From Pseudanabaena galeata CCNP1313 (GTDB taxonomy: Bacteria; Cyanobacteriota; Cyanobacteriia; Pseudanabaenales; Pseudanabaenaceae): a stretch of DNA of 64,000 bases. A model generated the notes under the pieces. That model made no database searches, was not told where the DNA came from, and was given only the letters and a program-made list of their open reading frames with translations. Location: contig NZ_CP112874.1 of NCBI RefSeq assembly GCF_029910235.1, forward strand, positions 4,454,501-4,518,500. Direction: 5' to 3'. Position 1 is the first letter of the stretch; each line of letters opens with the position of its first letter. The position numbers and the translations under genes are program-made. Shown here piece after piece: positions 1 to 8,310 of the stretch.

Positions 1-243
1 AGGAGTTGCTCGCCCATTGAGAGAACTAGGCTTACGGCGAATTTTTGAGTTGCTATTATGCTCAGGGCGATCGCCTGAAGTATCTTGAATTTGTGCTCTG
101 ATTCCTTCTTGTTGGGTTAGCAGTTCCTGCTGTCTAATCGAGTCACGATGAACCTGTAGAAAACGCTGTTCGATTTCTTCTAAGAGTTCTCTAGTTTCTT
201 TGAGTTGAGCTTCTACATCGCTCCAATCAGAAATTTCTGTCAC
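1..243 (-). CDS. Coiled-coil protein of unknown function, N-terminal part
   Basis: An open frame runs leftward off the window edge from a GTG at 241-243. An in-frame TAG lies four codons upstream of the GTG, and no ATG or TTG sits between, so GTG is the likely start. The 81 visible residues are charged and mostly helical (EAQLKETRELLEEIEQRF), ending in a basic, serine-rich stretch. The codons include HIP1 sequence, as in neighbouring real genes. I do not recognise the family; the look is of a short coiled-coil or adaptor protein. The C-terminus is outside the window. Confidence 0.55.
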   Translation of the reverse strand, partial: MTEISDWSDVEAQLKETRELLEEIEQRFLQVHRDSIRQQELLTQQEGIRAQIQDTSGDRPEHNSNSKIRRKPSSLNGRATP

Positions 244-585
244 AGCATCAATCTAATAAGTGGAATTTTATAAGTAGCTAATCATAATTAAGAAACTGTT
301 TAAGAATTACTTTCTACGGTCAAAGCTTCTAAGAGATCCCCCTCAATCCCCCTTATAAAGGGGGAAGAATTTAATTCTCCCCCCTTTATAAGGGGGGCTG
401 GGGGGATCTAGACAGTTTCTAAAACCCAAAGCCAGATCTCGCCCGCCCACTGCACAGGCAGGGCAAGATTTTCGAGTTTAAGGTTACTTGTGCTTAGCAA
501 TTTAGCAGGGCGTTGCACTACCATAAGTGAATTTTACAGTGATTGTTGCGATCTATAAAAAATGAGATGCGCCGCATCTCATTTT
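244..585. repeat. Gene-free gap with nested repeats
   Basis: The 342 bases hold no convincing gene. A conserved-flank repeat (TAAGTAGCT at 271-279, ending near 505) resembles the element at 10691-10794. It appears split by a second element at 291-420, whose ends are AGAAACTGT and its inverse ACAGTTTCT. That second element contains a C/G-run palindrome at about 335-409 (GATCCCCCT...GGGGGGATC), a dispersed type seen again near 26730-26800. Confidence 0.6.
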
Positions 586-587
586 TT
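557..587. terminator. Hairpin overlapping the kinase stop codon
   Basis: Arms at 557-570 and 574-587 are exact inverses around a three-base loop. The outer part is A6/T6, so leftward transcripts of the kinase gene end in a GC stem plus a U tract. The right arm covers part of the kinase stop codon at 586-588. Confidence 0.7.
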
Positions 588-2241
588 ATAAACATATGGG
601 TTTGGTTCGATTAGCGGCAACCCAACCAGCGATCGGGGCAGAAATTTGGAACCAACCTTGCTTTTCGCTCTGCACAGTAATTTGTGTGCCATTGTCTAGC
701 TTGCCCACGATCGCAAAATCCACTCCCGCACCCTGACGCACATTGATCGGTGGCTGAGGATCGGAGACTAAACGTCTAGTGTAGTCACATTGAGGATTTT
801 GCAAATTGTTGACAGCATTTTGAGAGGAGCTATATTGGGGGGTTGTACGACTTTGGAACTCTCGAATATAGGTAACATTTTGCATTTCTATGGGTGTTAG
901 TAGCTCTTCAGGAAACTGATCAGGTGCATAGAGGGGTTTATACCAAGGCTGGCTGCTGAAATATGACTGCAATTCAGGATCTTGAAAACGGCGACCATAA
1001 CGGGCAAATACTTCATTTCGCATGATATCTATCTCAGGAACACTTTTACCTACCAAATCTTGATCGCTGATCGCCCGTTCTGACAGAAATAAATATGTGG
1101 GTGTGGGACTAGGGGAGGCGGCGGTAATCTTTACATCGTTTTTGAGCGAAGGTGATGGGCGGAGAAACACCACTGCACCCATAACGCTAATTGCCGATAC
1201 AATTCCTAAGGCGATGACCACTAAGCGATTTTTATAAGCAAATTGCAGGCGATCGCTAGGCGAAGCTATGGGCGAAAATTTTGTAGCAACATCATCATTT
1301 GGGTTAAAAGCCGATGTTAATTCTGGAAAATTAGTCTGCACAGTCGTAGATAAAAGCGTTGGGGCGATCGGTATTTTTAATTTTTGTACATCGATCAATA
1401 CAGCTTCGGCAGACTGATAGCGATCGCGAAAGTCATATTTAACTAATTTATCGATGATCCTCGCTAATTCATCACTGACCTGAGCGCGATATTTTAAAGC
1501 CGCATGGTCAGGAGAATGTCGCCAAGCTAATTCGCCCGTTTCTAAATCTTCAGATAATAAATTTGGGGCAACTCCCGTCAGTCCTTGGATGGCGATCGCC
1601 CCAACTGCATAAAGATCACTACAGGGTCTAGGCTTACCGATCGCCTGCTCATTGGGCATATAACCATCTGTGCCGATGGCAACCGTAGAGCCAACCGCCG
1701 AGGCAGCGATCGCCGTTCCCACTTGCTTAACCGCACCAAAATCAATTAAAACTAACCTGCCATCGGTGCGCCGACGCATGAGGTTAGCGGGCTTAATATC
1801 GCGATGGATTGCCCCCTGCTGATGGACAAATGTGAGAATCTCCAGTACATCAATTAAAAAGGCGATCGCCTGTGCTTCATTCATTCGCCCCACTGGATAG
1901 CCATCAGCAGATCGCTCAATCGAAGTAATTTCATTGCTGAGGTCATAGCCTTCGACCAACTCTTGCACCAAATAAAACTCATGCGCCTCTGCAAAATGAG
2001 CTAGCAAACGCGGAATGCGATCGTGACTACCAAGTTTATGTAAAACTCTTGCTTCAGTCTCAAATAAGCGACTAGCAATTTCCCATATAAAATTTTCGTT
2101 AGAGGTCGGTTGTAGTCGTTTGACTACACATTTATGATGGTCTGGCAACTGCAAATCTTCTGCTAAAAAGGTCTGCCCAAATCCTCCACCTCCAAGGCTT
2201 TGGATGATTTGATATCTGCCACTAATCACTTTGCCAATCAT
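586..2241 (-). CDS. Serine/threonine protein kinase with YARHG and SH3-like domains
   Basis: This is a Hanks-type kinase of 551 residues, probably anchored in the plasma membrane. The N-terminal half has the glycine loop (GGGGFG), the ATP lysine in VVKRL near residue 41, the catalytic HRDIKPAN near 146 and DFG near 167. A single membrane segment lies near 340-360, followed by a YARHG domain (FARYGRRF) near 394-440 and a bacterial SH3-like domain at the C-terminus (NVRQGAG...GWV). The sensor part would therefore face the periplasm. I chose the ATG at 2239-2241 (MIGKVISGRYQII), which fits family starts; a TTG five codons earlier is possible. The gene starts 49 bases after the GAF/Hpt-like gene on the same strand, so the two are probably co-transcribed. 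Confidence 0.9.
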   Translation of the reverse strand: MIGKVISGRYQIIQSLGGGGFGQTFLAEDLQLPDHHKCVVKRLQPTSNENFIWEIASRLFETEARVLHKLGSHDRIPRLLAHFAEAHEFYLVQELVEGYDLSNEITSIERSADGYPVGRMNEAQAIAFLIDVLEILTFVHQQGAIHRDIKPANLMRRRTDGRLVLIDFGAVKQVGTAIAASAVGSTVAIGTDGYMPNEQAIGKPRPCSDLYAVGAIAIQGLTGVAPNLLSEDLETGELAWRHSPDHAALKYRAQVSDELARIIDKLVKYDFRDRYQSAEAVLIDVQKLKIPIAPTLLSTTVQTNFPELTSAFNPNDDVATKFSPIASPSDRLQFAYKNRLVVIALGIVSAISVMGAVVFLRPSPSLKNDVKITAASPSPTPTYLFLSERAISDQDLVGKSVPEIDIMRNEVFARYGRRFQDPELQSYFSSQPWYKPLYAPDQFPEELLTPIEMQNVTYIREFQSRTTPQYSSSQNAVNNLQNPQCDYTRRLVSDPQPPINVRQGAGVDFAIVGKLDNGTQITVQSEKQGWFQISAPIAGWVAANRTKPICL

Positions 2242-2290
2242 GTGCAGGTAAACCAATTAAAGTAGAAGGGGCGTGACTTGCTCCTCTACT

Positions 2291-4372
2291 TTATAACTTA
2301 TAGTGCGATCGCGCTATGCGTAATGCATCAGTTGCTCTCTGAGCCTCGATCGCTACCCGTGATAAGCAAGCATAAATCAGCACTACATAATTTGCCCTTA
2401 CTGCTGATTCGAGTTGACGACATTGATGTGAAAGCGTCAATGCACCGATGTAGTCACTACTTGAGCGCAAGGTATTCAAAGTTTGTAATAGTCGGGGTTG
2501 ATCATTCACGGCAAGAGCCTTGTCGATCGCTTGGATGAGTCGAGGTGTATCTTCTAAATAAGAGTCAATCACATTCATTAAGAAATCTTTTGCTTTAAGG
2601 TCATTACCCGCGATCTCTAAAATCGTTTCCATAAACTGTGGCTCGATTGCAGGTTCATCATCATCATGATCCCTATCAAATCCTAAAGTTATATCTACAT
2701 CAATCTGTTGAGTTTCCTGTTGCTCTTCTGGTTGAATAGGCTGTAGTTCAACTGTTTCTGTTTCTGGTTCTGTTAATTGAGACGTGATTGACTCCACAGT
2801 TTCCATCGTATCAAATTCGGCTGTTTCTGGTGCGATCACTTCTGATTCTAGATTTTCTCGCTCTAGATTTTCAGATTCAAGGTTTTCTGACCGAGATAGT
2901 TGGGAATCTGCAATTTCAGTTTCAGCATTTTCTAGAGCGCTTGGCTCAGGTGTAGTGATTTCTGGTTCACTTACTGCTAACTGACTTGTTTCTACCAGAA
3001 CGTTATCCGTCACAACCGAAGTTTCCTCTAATTCCGTTTCTGTAGATTCAACTTCTTCGGATTCTGATTCGTTGACTGAAATCACTTTAAGATTATCAGG
3101 CACAATTACATAGGAGATATCAGCTTTCTCAAACTTGATTGCTGGTTCAACTGGTGTAATATTCTCAGGAATAACAACCTTCTCAAAATCAATCAGTGGT
3201 TCAAATGGGGTAATGTCATCATCTTTCTCGAACTCAATTAACGGTTCCAATGGTGTAATATCAGCAGAGATATCATCTTGATTAGAAGCGATCATTGGTG
3301 GAACTGGTGCATCATCCTCATCTTCAACCTCGGATAGATCGGCATTAGAGTCTGGCGCTAAAAAGAGTGGTGGTAAACCGTTTTGAGAAATTAGTTCGTA
3401 TTCAAAATCTGTATTCTCTTCTGGATTATCATCTATTTCTTCTGATTTATTTTCTTCTAGCTCACTTTCTTCTAGTTCATTTCTTTGATCTTCTATTTGA
3501 TCACCTAAATTCTGATTGGCTAGCCTGATCTTTAGTTCTAAATTATCAGGTTCTAAATTGTTGTCTATAGAATGATCATTCTGAGCATTTTGAGTCGTAC
3601 TCTCCGCTATTGCTGCAACTGTTTGCTGTAAATTGTCTAATTCAACCTGTAAAACTTGTAAATCATCGGTTAGCTCTTGAGACTGTTGACGCAAATTAGT
3701 TAAGGAAATGGCAATTCCAATTTGAGCCGCAATTAATGACAGAGAAGTACGATCGCTATCTGACCAACTGTGATAAGCGCTACCATGAAAAGCCACCAGA
3801 GTTCCCCAGACTTCCTGACCTGCATAGATCTTATTTGCGGCATAGAATGAAATCCCGATCTGTTCGAGTAGCGTCACGATATGAGACGACAAGCTAGAAG
3901 TACGAATGCTATCAATGGTTTGAGCAGAATTTTCTGTATTAGTGGACTCGATCATGTGACGAGCCAATGAAAGCTGTCTTTCGGGCATATCAGCCAAAGA
4001 GGTTTGCCCTGTGGCGATCGCATCAGTCACAAATTCACCCCGTCCATCAGGGTGACAGTGAAAAATCGCGACCCGATCCACCTGCAATAGTTTTTGAGCG
4101 ACTTGGGCGGCAATTTGTAAAACTAGTTCTAAGGATGGCGATCGCTGTATGGCATCCGCAAGTTGGGCAAGCGCCTTTTCCCTAGCAATGATATTTCTAA
4201 AAATATCCGAGGCTGGAGCATCGGTAGACTGTGCTGAGATCAGCTTTTCATAACGCTCTTCCCAGCTAAGTTGATGGACGCGCTCCTGCTGCACCAAGAT
4301 GGCTTTGAGGTGTTCATAGGCGGCGCGATCGCGGCATAGGTGGCGGATTTGATCTAAGAGGGTAGAATCCAT
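2291..4372 (-). CDS. GAF-domain protein with acidic linker and degenerate Hpt domain
   Basis: The 693-residue protein has a helical N-terminus, a GAF domain at about 75-225, a coiled coil, a very acidic low-complexity linker at about 270-580 and a C-terminal four-helix segment resembling a histidine phosphotransfer (Hpt) domain. In active Hpt domains the pattern is A-H-T-L-K-G; here it reads L-N-T-L-R-S around residue 633, so the phosphate-accepting histidine is Asn. The fold may persist as a docking module that cannot carry phosphate. The linker is built of repeated E/S/L units, which suggests fast evolution. No strong ribosome site is visible at the ATG. The Ser/Thr kinase lies directly downstream, which suggests a joint signalling role, but the partner is unknown. 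Confidence 0.75.
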   Translation of the reverse strand: MDSTLLDQIRHLCRDRAAYEHLKAILVQQERVHQLSWEERYEKLISAQSTDAPASDIFRNIIAREKALAQLADAIQRSPSLELVLQIAAQVAQKLLQVDRVAIFHCHPDGRGEFVTDAIATGQTSLADMPERQLSLARHMIESTNTENSAQTIDSIRTSSLSSHIVTLLEQIGISFYAANKIYAGQEVWGTLVAFHGSAYHSWSDSDRTSLSLIAAQIGIAISLTNLRQQSQELTDDLQVLQVELDNLQQTVAAIAESTTQNAQNDHSIDNNLEPDNLELKIRLANQNLGDQIEDQRNELEESELEENKSEEIDDNPEENTDFEYELISQNGLPPLFLAPDSNADLSEVEDEDDAPVPPMIASNQDDISADITPLEPLIEFEKDDDITPFEPLIDFEKVVIPENITPVEPAIKFEKADISYVIVPDNLKVISVNESESEEVESTETELEETSVVTDNVLVETSQLAVSEPEITTPEPSALENAETEIADSQLSRSENLESENLERENLESEVIAPETAEFDTMETVESITSQLTEPETETVELQPIQPEEQQETQQIDVDITLGFDRDHDDDEPAIEPQFMETILEIAGNDLKAKDFLMNVIDSYLEDTPRLIQAIDKALAVNDQPRLLQTLNTLRSSSDYIGALTLSHQCRQLESAVRANYVVLIYACLSRVAIEAQRATDALRIARSHYKL

Positions 4373-4567
4373 GGGTAAGAACGACTATCCCCGAATATGT
4401 TCTAGCGTTACTCAGATAGGAATTAAAAATTAAAACCCTTACGGGTTTTAAAACACAAAACTGCGTAGCCGTTTTGTGTTTTGATGTAATTCTATCTAGA
4501 CAATGAATCTTAGCGGACTTGATTTGGCGATCGCATGAGACACAAAGCGTAACTTTGGGCATAACTT

Positions 4568-4616
4568 TTGTTTTTAGCAAGAGAGTTCGCTATGCGAACT
4601 CTCTTGCTAAAAACAA
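4568..4616. repeat. 23-bp perfect palindrome with TAT loop
   Basis: Arms 4568-4590 and 4594-4616 match exactly. The stem ends in CGC-TAT-GCG, the same GC-NNN-GC apex seen across the window. It sits in a divergent gap and ends no obvious transcript. Confidence 0.75.
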
Positions 4617-4683
4617 GTTAAGATCGTAATTAAACAATTAAAAACAACAAATATAGCTATAGCCACCTGTATCAGGACAAATC

Positions 4684-4738
4684 AAAACCCAAATAGTGTG
4701 ATGCGGTGCTTCGCACCGCATCACACTATTTGGGTTTT
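4684..4738. repeat. 26-bp perfect palindrome, GCTTCGC apex, AAAACCC flank type
   Basis: Arms 4684-4709 and 4713-4738 are exact inverses; the apex is GCTTCGC. The outer arm AAAACCC/GGGTTTT and the nearby GGACA/TGTCC flanks match palindromes at 36206-36260 and, more loosely, 54956-55010, while the inner arms differ. Confidence 0.8.
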
Positions 4739-4836
4739 ATGTCCTAATAAGACTGGCGACAGCTATAGTTTGGGAAAGCCTTGATTTGCCTAGGTTTACC
4801 AATTATTTATTTGCAAACTAATGTAAGTTAAAAAAT

Positions 4837-5478
4837 ATGGCACGCTATACCCTTGCCCAGAGTCCCGAAGTTGTCTTAACCGTTGCAGGCAAAGATTCGC
4901 CAAAAGCTCGTGAGAAGGCGATGGCAGAACTAATGGAACTCATGGACTCAGGCAAACTTGATACCGATCTTGCTGATGGCTTTAGTCCCGACCAATTTAT
5001 CGAAGTGAGAGAACTTTCCATGTCTGAAGATCGTGAAGATCCCATAACTCAAGCGGTGCAAGTCTTAAACAATCTTGCCACCCTCAAAATCAAAGTCCAA
5101 GAACTGCGATCTGATGCGATGCAAGTGCGATCGCAAATTGATATTTTATTTAGCGATGAGATTGTCACTGAGGATCAAATCAATAGTCTTAAGGAAGGTT
5201 TTAAAACCCTCAAAAGCTTTGCTCAGCTTAATATGAAATTTCTGGATGCGCGATCGCAAGCCGAGAATGCACGTCAAGTCCTTGATGAAGCCCTTAAGTC
5301 CCCTAATGCAGAAGTTAAAGCTCCTATAGAAAGTGTAGCTGTAGAGACTTCTGGGGACATTACCGCTGATCCCGAACCTGTTGCAGTGGACGCTGATGCT
5401 GATGAGGAAGAAACTGTAACTGAAATTGAGGATGCGATCGTTGAAGTTCCTGTGAGCAAATCTACCAAAAAGAAATAA
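4837..5478 (+). CDS. Conserved acidic hypothetical protein
   Basis: The 213-residue protein begins MARYTLAQSPEVVLTVAGKD. It has a mostly helical body to about residue 150, including a likely coiled coil (LKIKVQELRSDAMQVRSQID), then an Ala/Glu/Asp-rich tail ending in a basic KSTKKK. There are no cysteines, signal peptide or membrane segments. The composition and HIP1 sites are native. I cannot name a family; cytosolic location and a structural or partner-binding role are only guesses. A hairpin terminator follows two bases after the stop. Confidence 0.8.
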   Translation: MARYTLAQSPEVVLTVAGKDSPKAREKAMAELMELMDSGKLDTDLADGFSPDQFIEVRELSMSEDREDPITQAVQVLNNLATLKIKVQELRSDAMQVRSQIDILFSDEIVTEDQINSLKEGFKTLKSFAQLNMKFLDARSQAENARQVLDEALKSPNAEVKAPIESVAVETSGDITADPEPVAVDADADEEETVTEIEDAIVEVPVSKSTKKK

Positions 5479-5479
5479 T

Positions 5480-5512
5480 GCAAAAAGGCAACGCGAAGCG
5501 TTGCCTTTTTGC
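5480..5512. terminator. Terminator hairpin with GCGAAGC apex
   Basis: Arms 5480-5494 and 5498-5512 are exact inverses around GAA. Transcripts from the left end in a GC stem followed by T5 within the arm; the stem begins two bases after the stop codon of the preceding gene. Confidence 0.8.
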
Positions 5513-5565
5513 GTTTTCGGTGAAGTTAAAATTAAATCTATAACAACTACCTACTGCTGGAAATT

Positions 5566-6144
5566 ATGGTTGCTTTACCCGATCGCTTATTGATGACCTA
5601 CGAAGAATATATCGCTTGGGAATCAACCCAAGAAATGCGCCATGAGTTTTGTGATGGTGAAGTGATCGCCATGGCGGGCGGCACTCGTGACCACAATCGA
5701 GTTTCAGTTAATTTTCTTAAAACATTAGATAACGCCCTCACCGATCGTCCCTGCGAAGTCTATATCGCTGATGTCAAAGTACAGGTAAGACCCAAACGCA
5801 AATATTTTTATCCAGACGTGGTGGTTACCTGTGATGAACGCGATCGCAATGATGCTCTAGTAATTGCTTTTCCTTGTTTGATTATCGAAGTCCTCTCACC
5901 ATCAACCGAAGCCTATGATCGTGGATTCAAGTTTTCGCAATACCGCCAGTTTGAGACTTTGCAAGAATATGTATTAGTGCAAGTCGAGCAACCAATGGTG
6001 GAAGTATTTCAGCGTAATGAGCAAGGGCAATGGGTGCTTTTTGAATATGGTTTGGACGATCGCCTATTTCTCAAATCCGTAAACGTTGAAATAGCCGTTA
6101 GCGATCTATATCAACAAATTCAATTTGAGCAAAAAACAGAATAA
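5566..6144 (+). CDS. Uma2 family (DUF820) putative restriction-fold nuclease
   Basis: The 192-residue protein has the DUF820/Uma2 pattern: N-terminal MTYEEYIAWE, then YFYPDVVVTCD near residues 83-93 and LIIEVLSPST near 105-115, which supply the acidic residues of a PD-(D/E)XK-type core. The family is hugely expanded in cyanobacteria; its biological role is not settled. A second, diverged member lies at 17920-18540. The gene is monocistronic, with hairpins on both sides. Confidence 0.85.
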   Translation: MVALPDRLLMTYEEYIAWESTQEMRHEFCDGEVIAMAGGTRDHNRVSVNFLKTLDNALTDRPCEVYIADVKVQVRPKRKYFYPDVVVTCDERDRNDALVIAFPCLIIEVLSPSTEAYDRGFKFSQYRQFETLQEYVLVQVEQPMVEVFQRNEQGQWVLFEYGLDDRLFLKSVNVEIAVSDLYQQIQFEQKTE

Positions 6145-6170
6145 AGGGGGCGCTTTGCGCCCCCTTTATT
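6140..6170. terminator. Hairpin between convergent genes, TTT loop
   Basis: Arms 6140-6153 and 6157-6170 are exact inverses, apex GCTTTGC. It overlaps the Uma2 stop region and lies just beyond the stop of the LptF/G gene, so it can end transcription in both directions. Confidence 0.75.
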
Positions 6171-6171
6171 C

Positions 6172-7359
6172 TTAGGTAACACGAGTGAGAATAATCATGC
6201 CAGCCGTGATCCCAATTAAATTAGGCATCCATGCAGCAGCGATCGGTGAGAGAAATTCCACCTGACCGAGAGCGCCACAGATAAATAGCAAGAGATAATA
6301 GCCAAAAATAATTAACACGCTCAAGCCAAAACCGATCGCCGCACCAGTGCGCTGAGGACGCATTCCTAGCGATGCACCAACGATCGCAAAGACCACACAG
6401 ATAAACGGCAGAGCATATTTCTGCTCAAGTCTGACTTCTAGCTTACGGATTTCTTTAGTATTGCCAGATTGCTTGAGCAAATCGATATTACGGCGAATAT
6501 CAGCAATATTCATTTCTTCAGCACTACGCTGCTCTTGCGCTACGTCAAGGGGAGCGCGAGGCAGTTGCAGATTTTGATCTTCAAAGCGGAGGATACTGCG
6601 GTAATTGCCATCTGGCCCCACCAAATAGGTTGTACCTTTGCTAAATCTCCAAACATTTTGCTCAGGAATCCAAACCGCAGACTCGGCAGCAAGAATTTGC
6701 TGAAGTTGTCCTTGCGAAAAATCTAAAACCGTTAAGCCACGCATCTCTTTACCATCAAAGCTGCGGGCATAAAAACTCCGCACTAATCCTTGCTTCGATG
6801 TGCCATCTTCCTGTGGCACTTCTCCATATTGCTGATAAAAAATATCTTGGCTTTTAAACTGCACATTCTCTTGATTTAGAGCCGCTCGTAGTGTACTGCG
6901 TGATTGCCAGTTTGCCGCAGGAACGATCGCCTCATTAAATACATAGGTCAGCCCTGTGACAAATAGGCTTAACACCAACGCAGGTAAAACTAAACGGTAA
7001 GCACTTACCCCACAACTGCGTAAAGCCGTTGTCTCACCATCTCCCGACATGCGGCTATAGGAAAGCAATGTTGCTAACAACATCGACATCGGGAATGAGT
7101 ACACCATGAAGCCGGGGATTTGGTAACCAAAAATCTGAAACGCTGTTAATACGCTTAATCCCGCATCAGTAATTAGGCGAATCAGTTCAAATAGAGAGCC
7201 GATCGCTAAAATCACTGAGGAAAATGCACCCACCCCAAACAAGAATGGGGTTAGCATCTGCGTGAATAAATAGCGATCCATGATCGACAATCTCGGTAGC
7301 CATCCTAGCGACACGTTTGTAACTTTTTTCCTTGGTTGAGTCGTTTGTAAGGTTGCCAT
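6172..7359 (-). CDS. lptF: LptF/LptG-type permease of the LPS exporter
   Basis: The 395-residue protein belongs to the YjgP/YjgQ family: inner-membrane subunits that, with the LptB ATPase, pull lipopolysaccharide out of the plasma membrane. It has membrane segments at about 40-60, 75-95 and 120-140 near the N-terminus, a periplasmic jelly-roll-like middle (about 150-300), and three segments at the C-terminus (FICVVFAIVGASLGM, IGFGLSVLIIFGYYLLLF, MPNLIGITAGMIIL). The length is a little over the usual 350-390. Enterobacteria have separate LptF and LptG; only one homologue is visible here, so I cannot say which it represents. It lies 68 bases downstream of lptB, with a palindrome in between. Confidence 0.88.
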   Translation of the reverse strand: MATLQTTQPRKKVTNVSLGWLPRLSIMDRYLFTQMLTPFLFGVGAFSSVILAIGSLFELIRLITDAGLSVLTAFQIFGYQIPGFMVYSFPMSMLLATLLSYSRMSGDGETTALRSCGVSAYRLVLPALVLSLFVTGLTYVFNEAIVPAANWQSRSTLRAALNQENVQFKSQDIFYQQYGEVPQEDGTSKQGLVRSFYARSFDGKEMRGLTVLDFSQGQLQQILAAESAVWIPEQNVWRFSKGTTYLVGPDGNYRSILRFEDQNLQLPRAPLDVAQEQRSAEEMNIADIRRNIDLLKQSGNTKEIRKLEVRLEQKYALPFICVVFAIVGASLGMRPQRTGAAIGFGLSVLIIFGYYLLLFICGALGQVEFLSPIAAAWMPNLIGITAGMIILTRVT

Positions 7360-7389
7360 TTCCTTTATCGAGATTACAGGTTTTTGGGT

Positions 7390-7430
7390 TAATTATTTTT
7401 GCAACACCGTAGGTGTTGCAAAAATAATTA
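7390..7430. terminator. Palindrome inside the lpt run, overlapping the lptB stop
   Basis: Arms 7390-7408 and 7412-7430 are exact inverses with loop GTA. The arm covers the lptB stop codon (7428-7430). Outer A/T runs make it a plausible partial terminator or mRNA 3'-end protector between lptB and lptF/G. Confidence 0.7.
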
Positions 7431-8156
7431 AAAATGAAACTTTTCGCCGAGATAATATTTGCGGACATCAGGATCGTCCGCTAATTCTCGACTAGAGCCG
7501 TCAGCAAAAACTTCCCCTTCACGCATGATATAAGCGCGATCGGTAATTGTTAAAGTCTCGCGAACATTATGATCCGTAATTAACACGCCCATATTGCGAT
7601 CGCGTAGGTTGCTGATGATGGCCTGAATTTCACTAACAGCGATGGGATCGATCCCCGCAAAGGGTTCATCTAGCAAGATAAACTTGGGTCCTTCTTGCCC
7701 AACCGCCAACGCTCTAGCAATTTCAGTACGCCGACGCTCTCCCCCCGACACTTGAATTCCCATCGTATCAGCAATTTTGGTCAGACGAAACTCTTCTAAC
7801 AAAGTACGCAGTCGATGAATCTGTAATTTCTTGGGTACGTTGGTTTGCTGCATCACCAATAGCAAATTATCCCGTACCGATAATTGCCTAAAGATGGTAG
7901 CTTCTTGGGCTAGATACGCCATGCCCATTCGCGCCCGTTTATGAATTGGTAAACGGGTAATGTCTTGTTGATCGAGCCAGACACTGCCACTGTCGGGCTG
8001 AATTAGCCCCGTTGCCATGTAAAACGACGTAGTTTTGCCCGCACCATTTGGCCCCAGCAGTCCAACAATTTCCCCCTGCTTAACGGTGAGGCTCACTTGC
8101 TGAACCACCTGCCGACCACTGTAGTTTTTACTAACGTTATCAAGGGAGATTTGCAT
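7428..8156 (-). CDS. lptB: LptB, ATPase of the LPS export ABC transporter
   Basis: The 242-residue protein is a full-length ABC ATPase. It has Walker A GPNGAGKTT near residue 35-43, the Q-loop in YLAQEATIF, signature VSGGERRR, Walker B FILLDEPFAGID and the switch histidine in TDHNVRE. The ending YYLGEKFHF resembles the LptB C-terminal motif. It energises lipopolysaccharide extraction from the cytoplasmic face together with the LptF/G-type permease downstream. lptA lies upstream, so the neighbourhood confirms the assignment over a branched-chain amino-acid ATPase. Confidence 0.93.
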   Translation of the reverse strand: MQISLDNVSKNYSGRQVVQQVSLTVKQGEIVGLLGPNGAGKTTSFYMATGLIQPDSGSVWLDQQDITRLPIHKRARMGMAYLAQEATIFRQLSVRDNLLLVMQQTNVPKKLQIHRLRTLLEEFRLTKIADTMGIQVSGGERRRTEIARALAVGQEGPKFILLDEPFAGIDPIAVSEIQAIISNLRDRNMGVLITDHNVRETLTITDRAYIMREGEVFADGSSRELADDPDVRKYYLGEKFHF

Positions 8157-8209
8157 TACTTAGTTGATAGTTGGTGGTAATTAATAATTAATAATTCGTA
8201 ATTGATCCT

Positions 8210-8310
8210 AAGTACCTGTGTAGAATAAATTACCCAAACCCGTAAAGTTGCGCCCCGCAGGGGCGCAACTTTACGGGTTTGGGTTTGTAACTAATTATGC
8301 ACAGGTACTT
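8210..8310. repeat. Nested palindrome between lptA and lptB
   Basis: The outer inverted repeat AAGTACCTGTG (8210-8220) / CACAGGTACTT (8300-8310) encloses an exact 25-bp hairpin, arms 8232-8256 and 8260-8284, loop GCA. The core is a sister of the hairpin at 27691-27741, differing at paired positions. The right edge overlaps the lptA stop codon (8309-8311). Confidence 0.8.

Larger units (their letters stand above)
4373..4836. repeat. Gap holding four stacked hairpins
   Basis: I see no gene here. Inverted repeats lie at 4431-4450 (loop TTAC), 4450-4482 (loop TGCGTAGCC), 4568-4616 (23-bp exact arms, loop TAT) and 4684-4738 (26-bp exact arms, loop TTC inside GCTTCGC). The gap lies between divergent genes, so promoters for both must lie among or beside these hairpins; simple terminator function cannot explain all four. 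Confidence 0.7.

Noticed and set aside
2278-2538. Open frame on the + strand opposite the Hpt-like gene
   Set aside because: It lies wholly within a real gene on the other strand apart from a few bases, and has no domain or ribosome site.
4314-4580. Leftward frame of 88 codons overlapping the start of the GAF/Hpt gene
   Set aside because: It runs through hairpin sequence and overlaps the true gene in another frame; composition is not coding-like.
7187-7468. Leftward 93-codon frame across the lptB/lptF junction
   Set aside because: It reads through the palindrome and both real genes out of frame.
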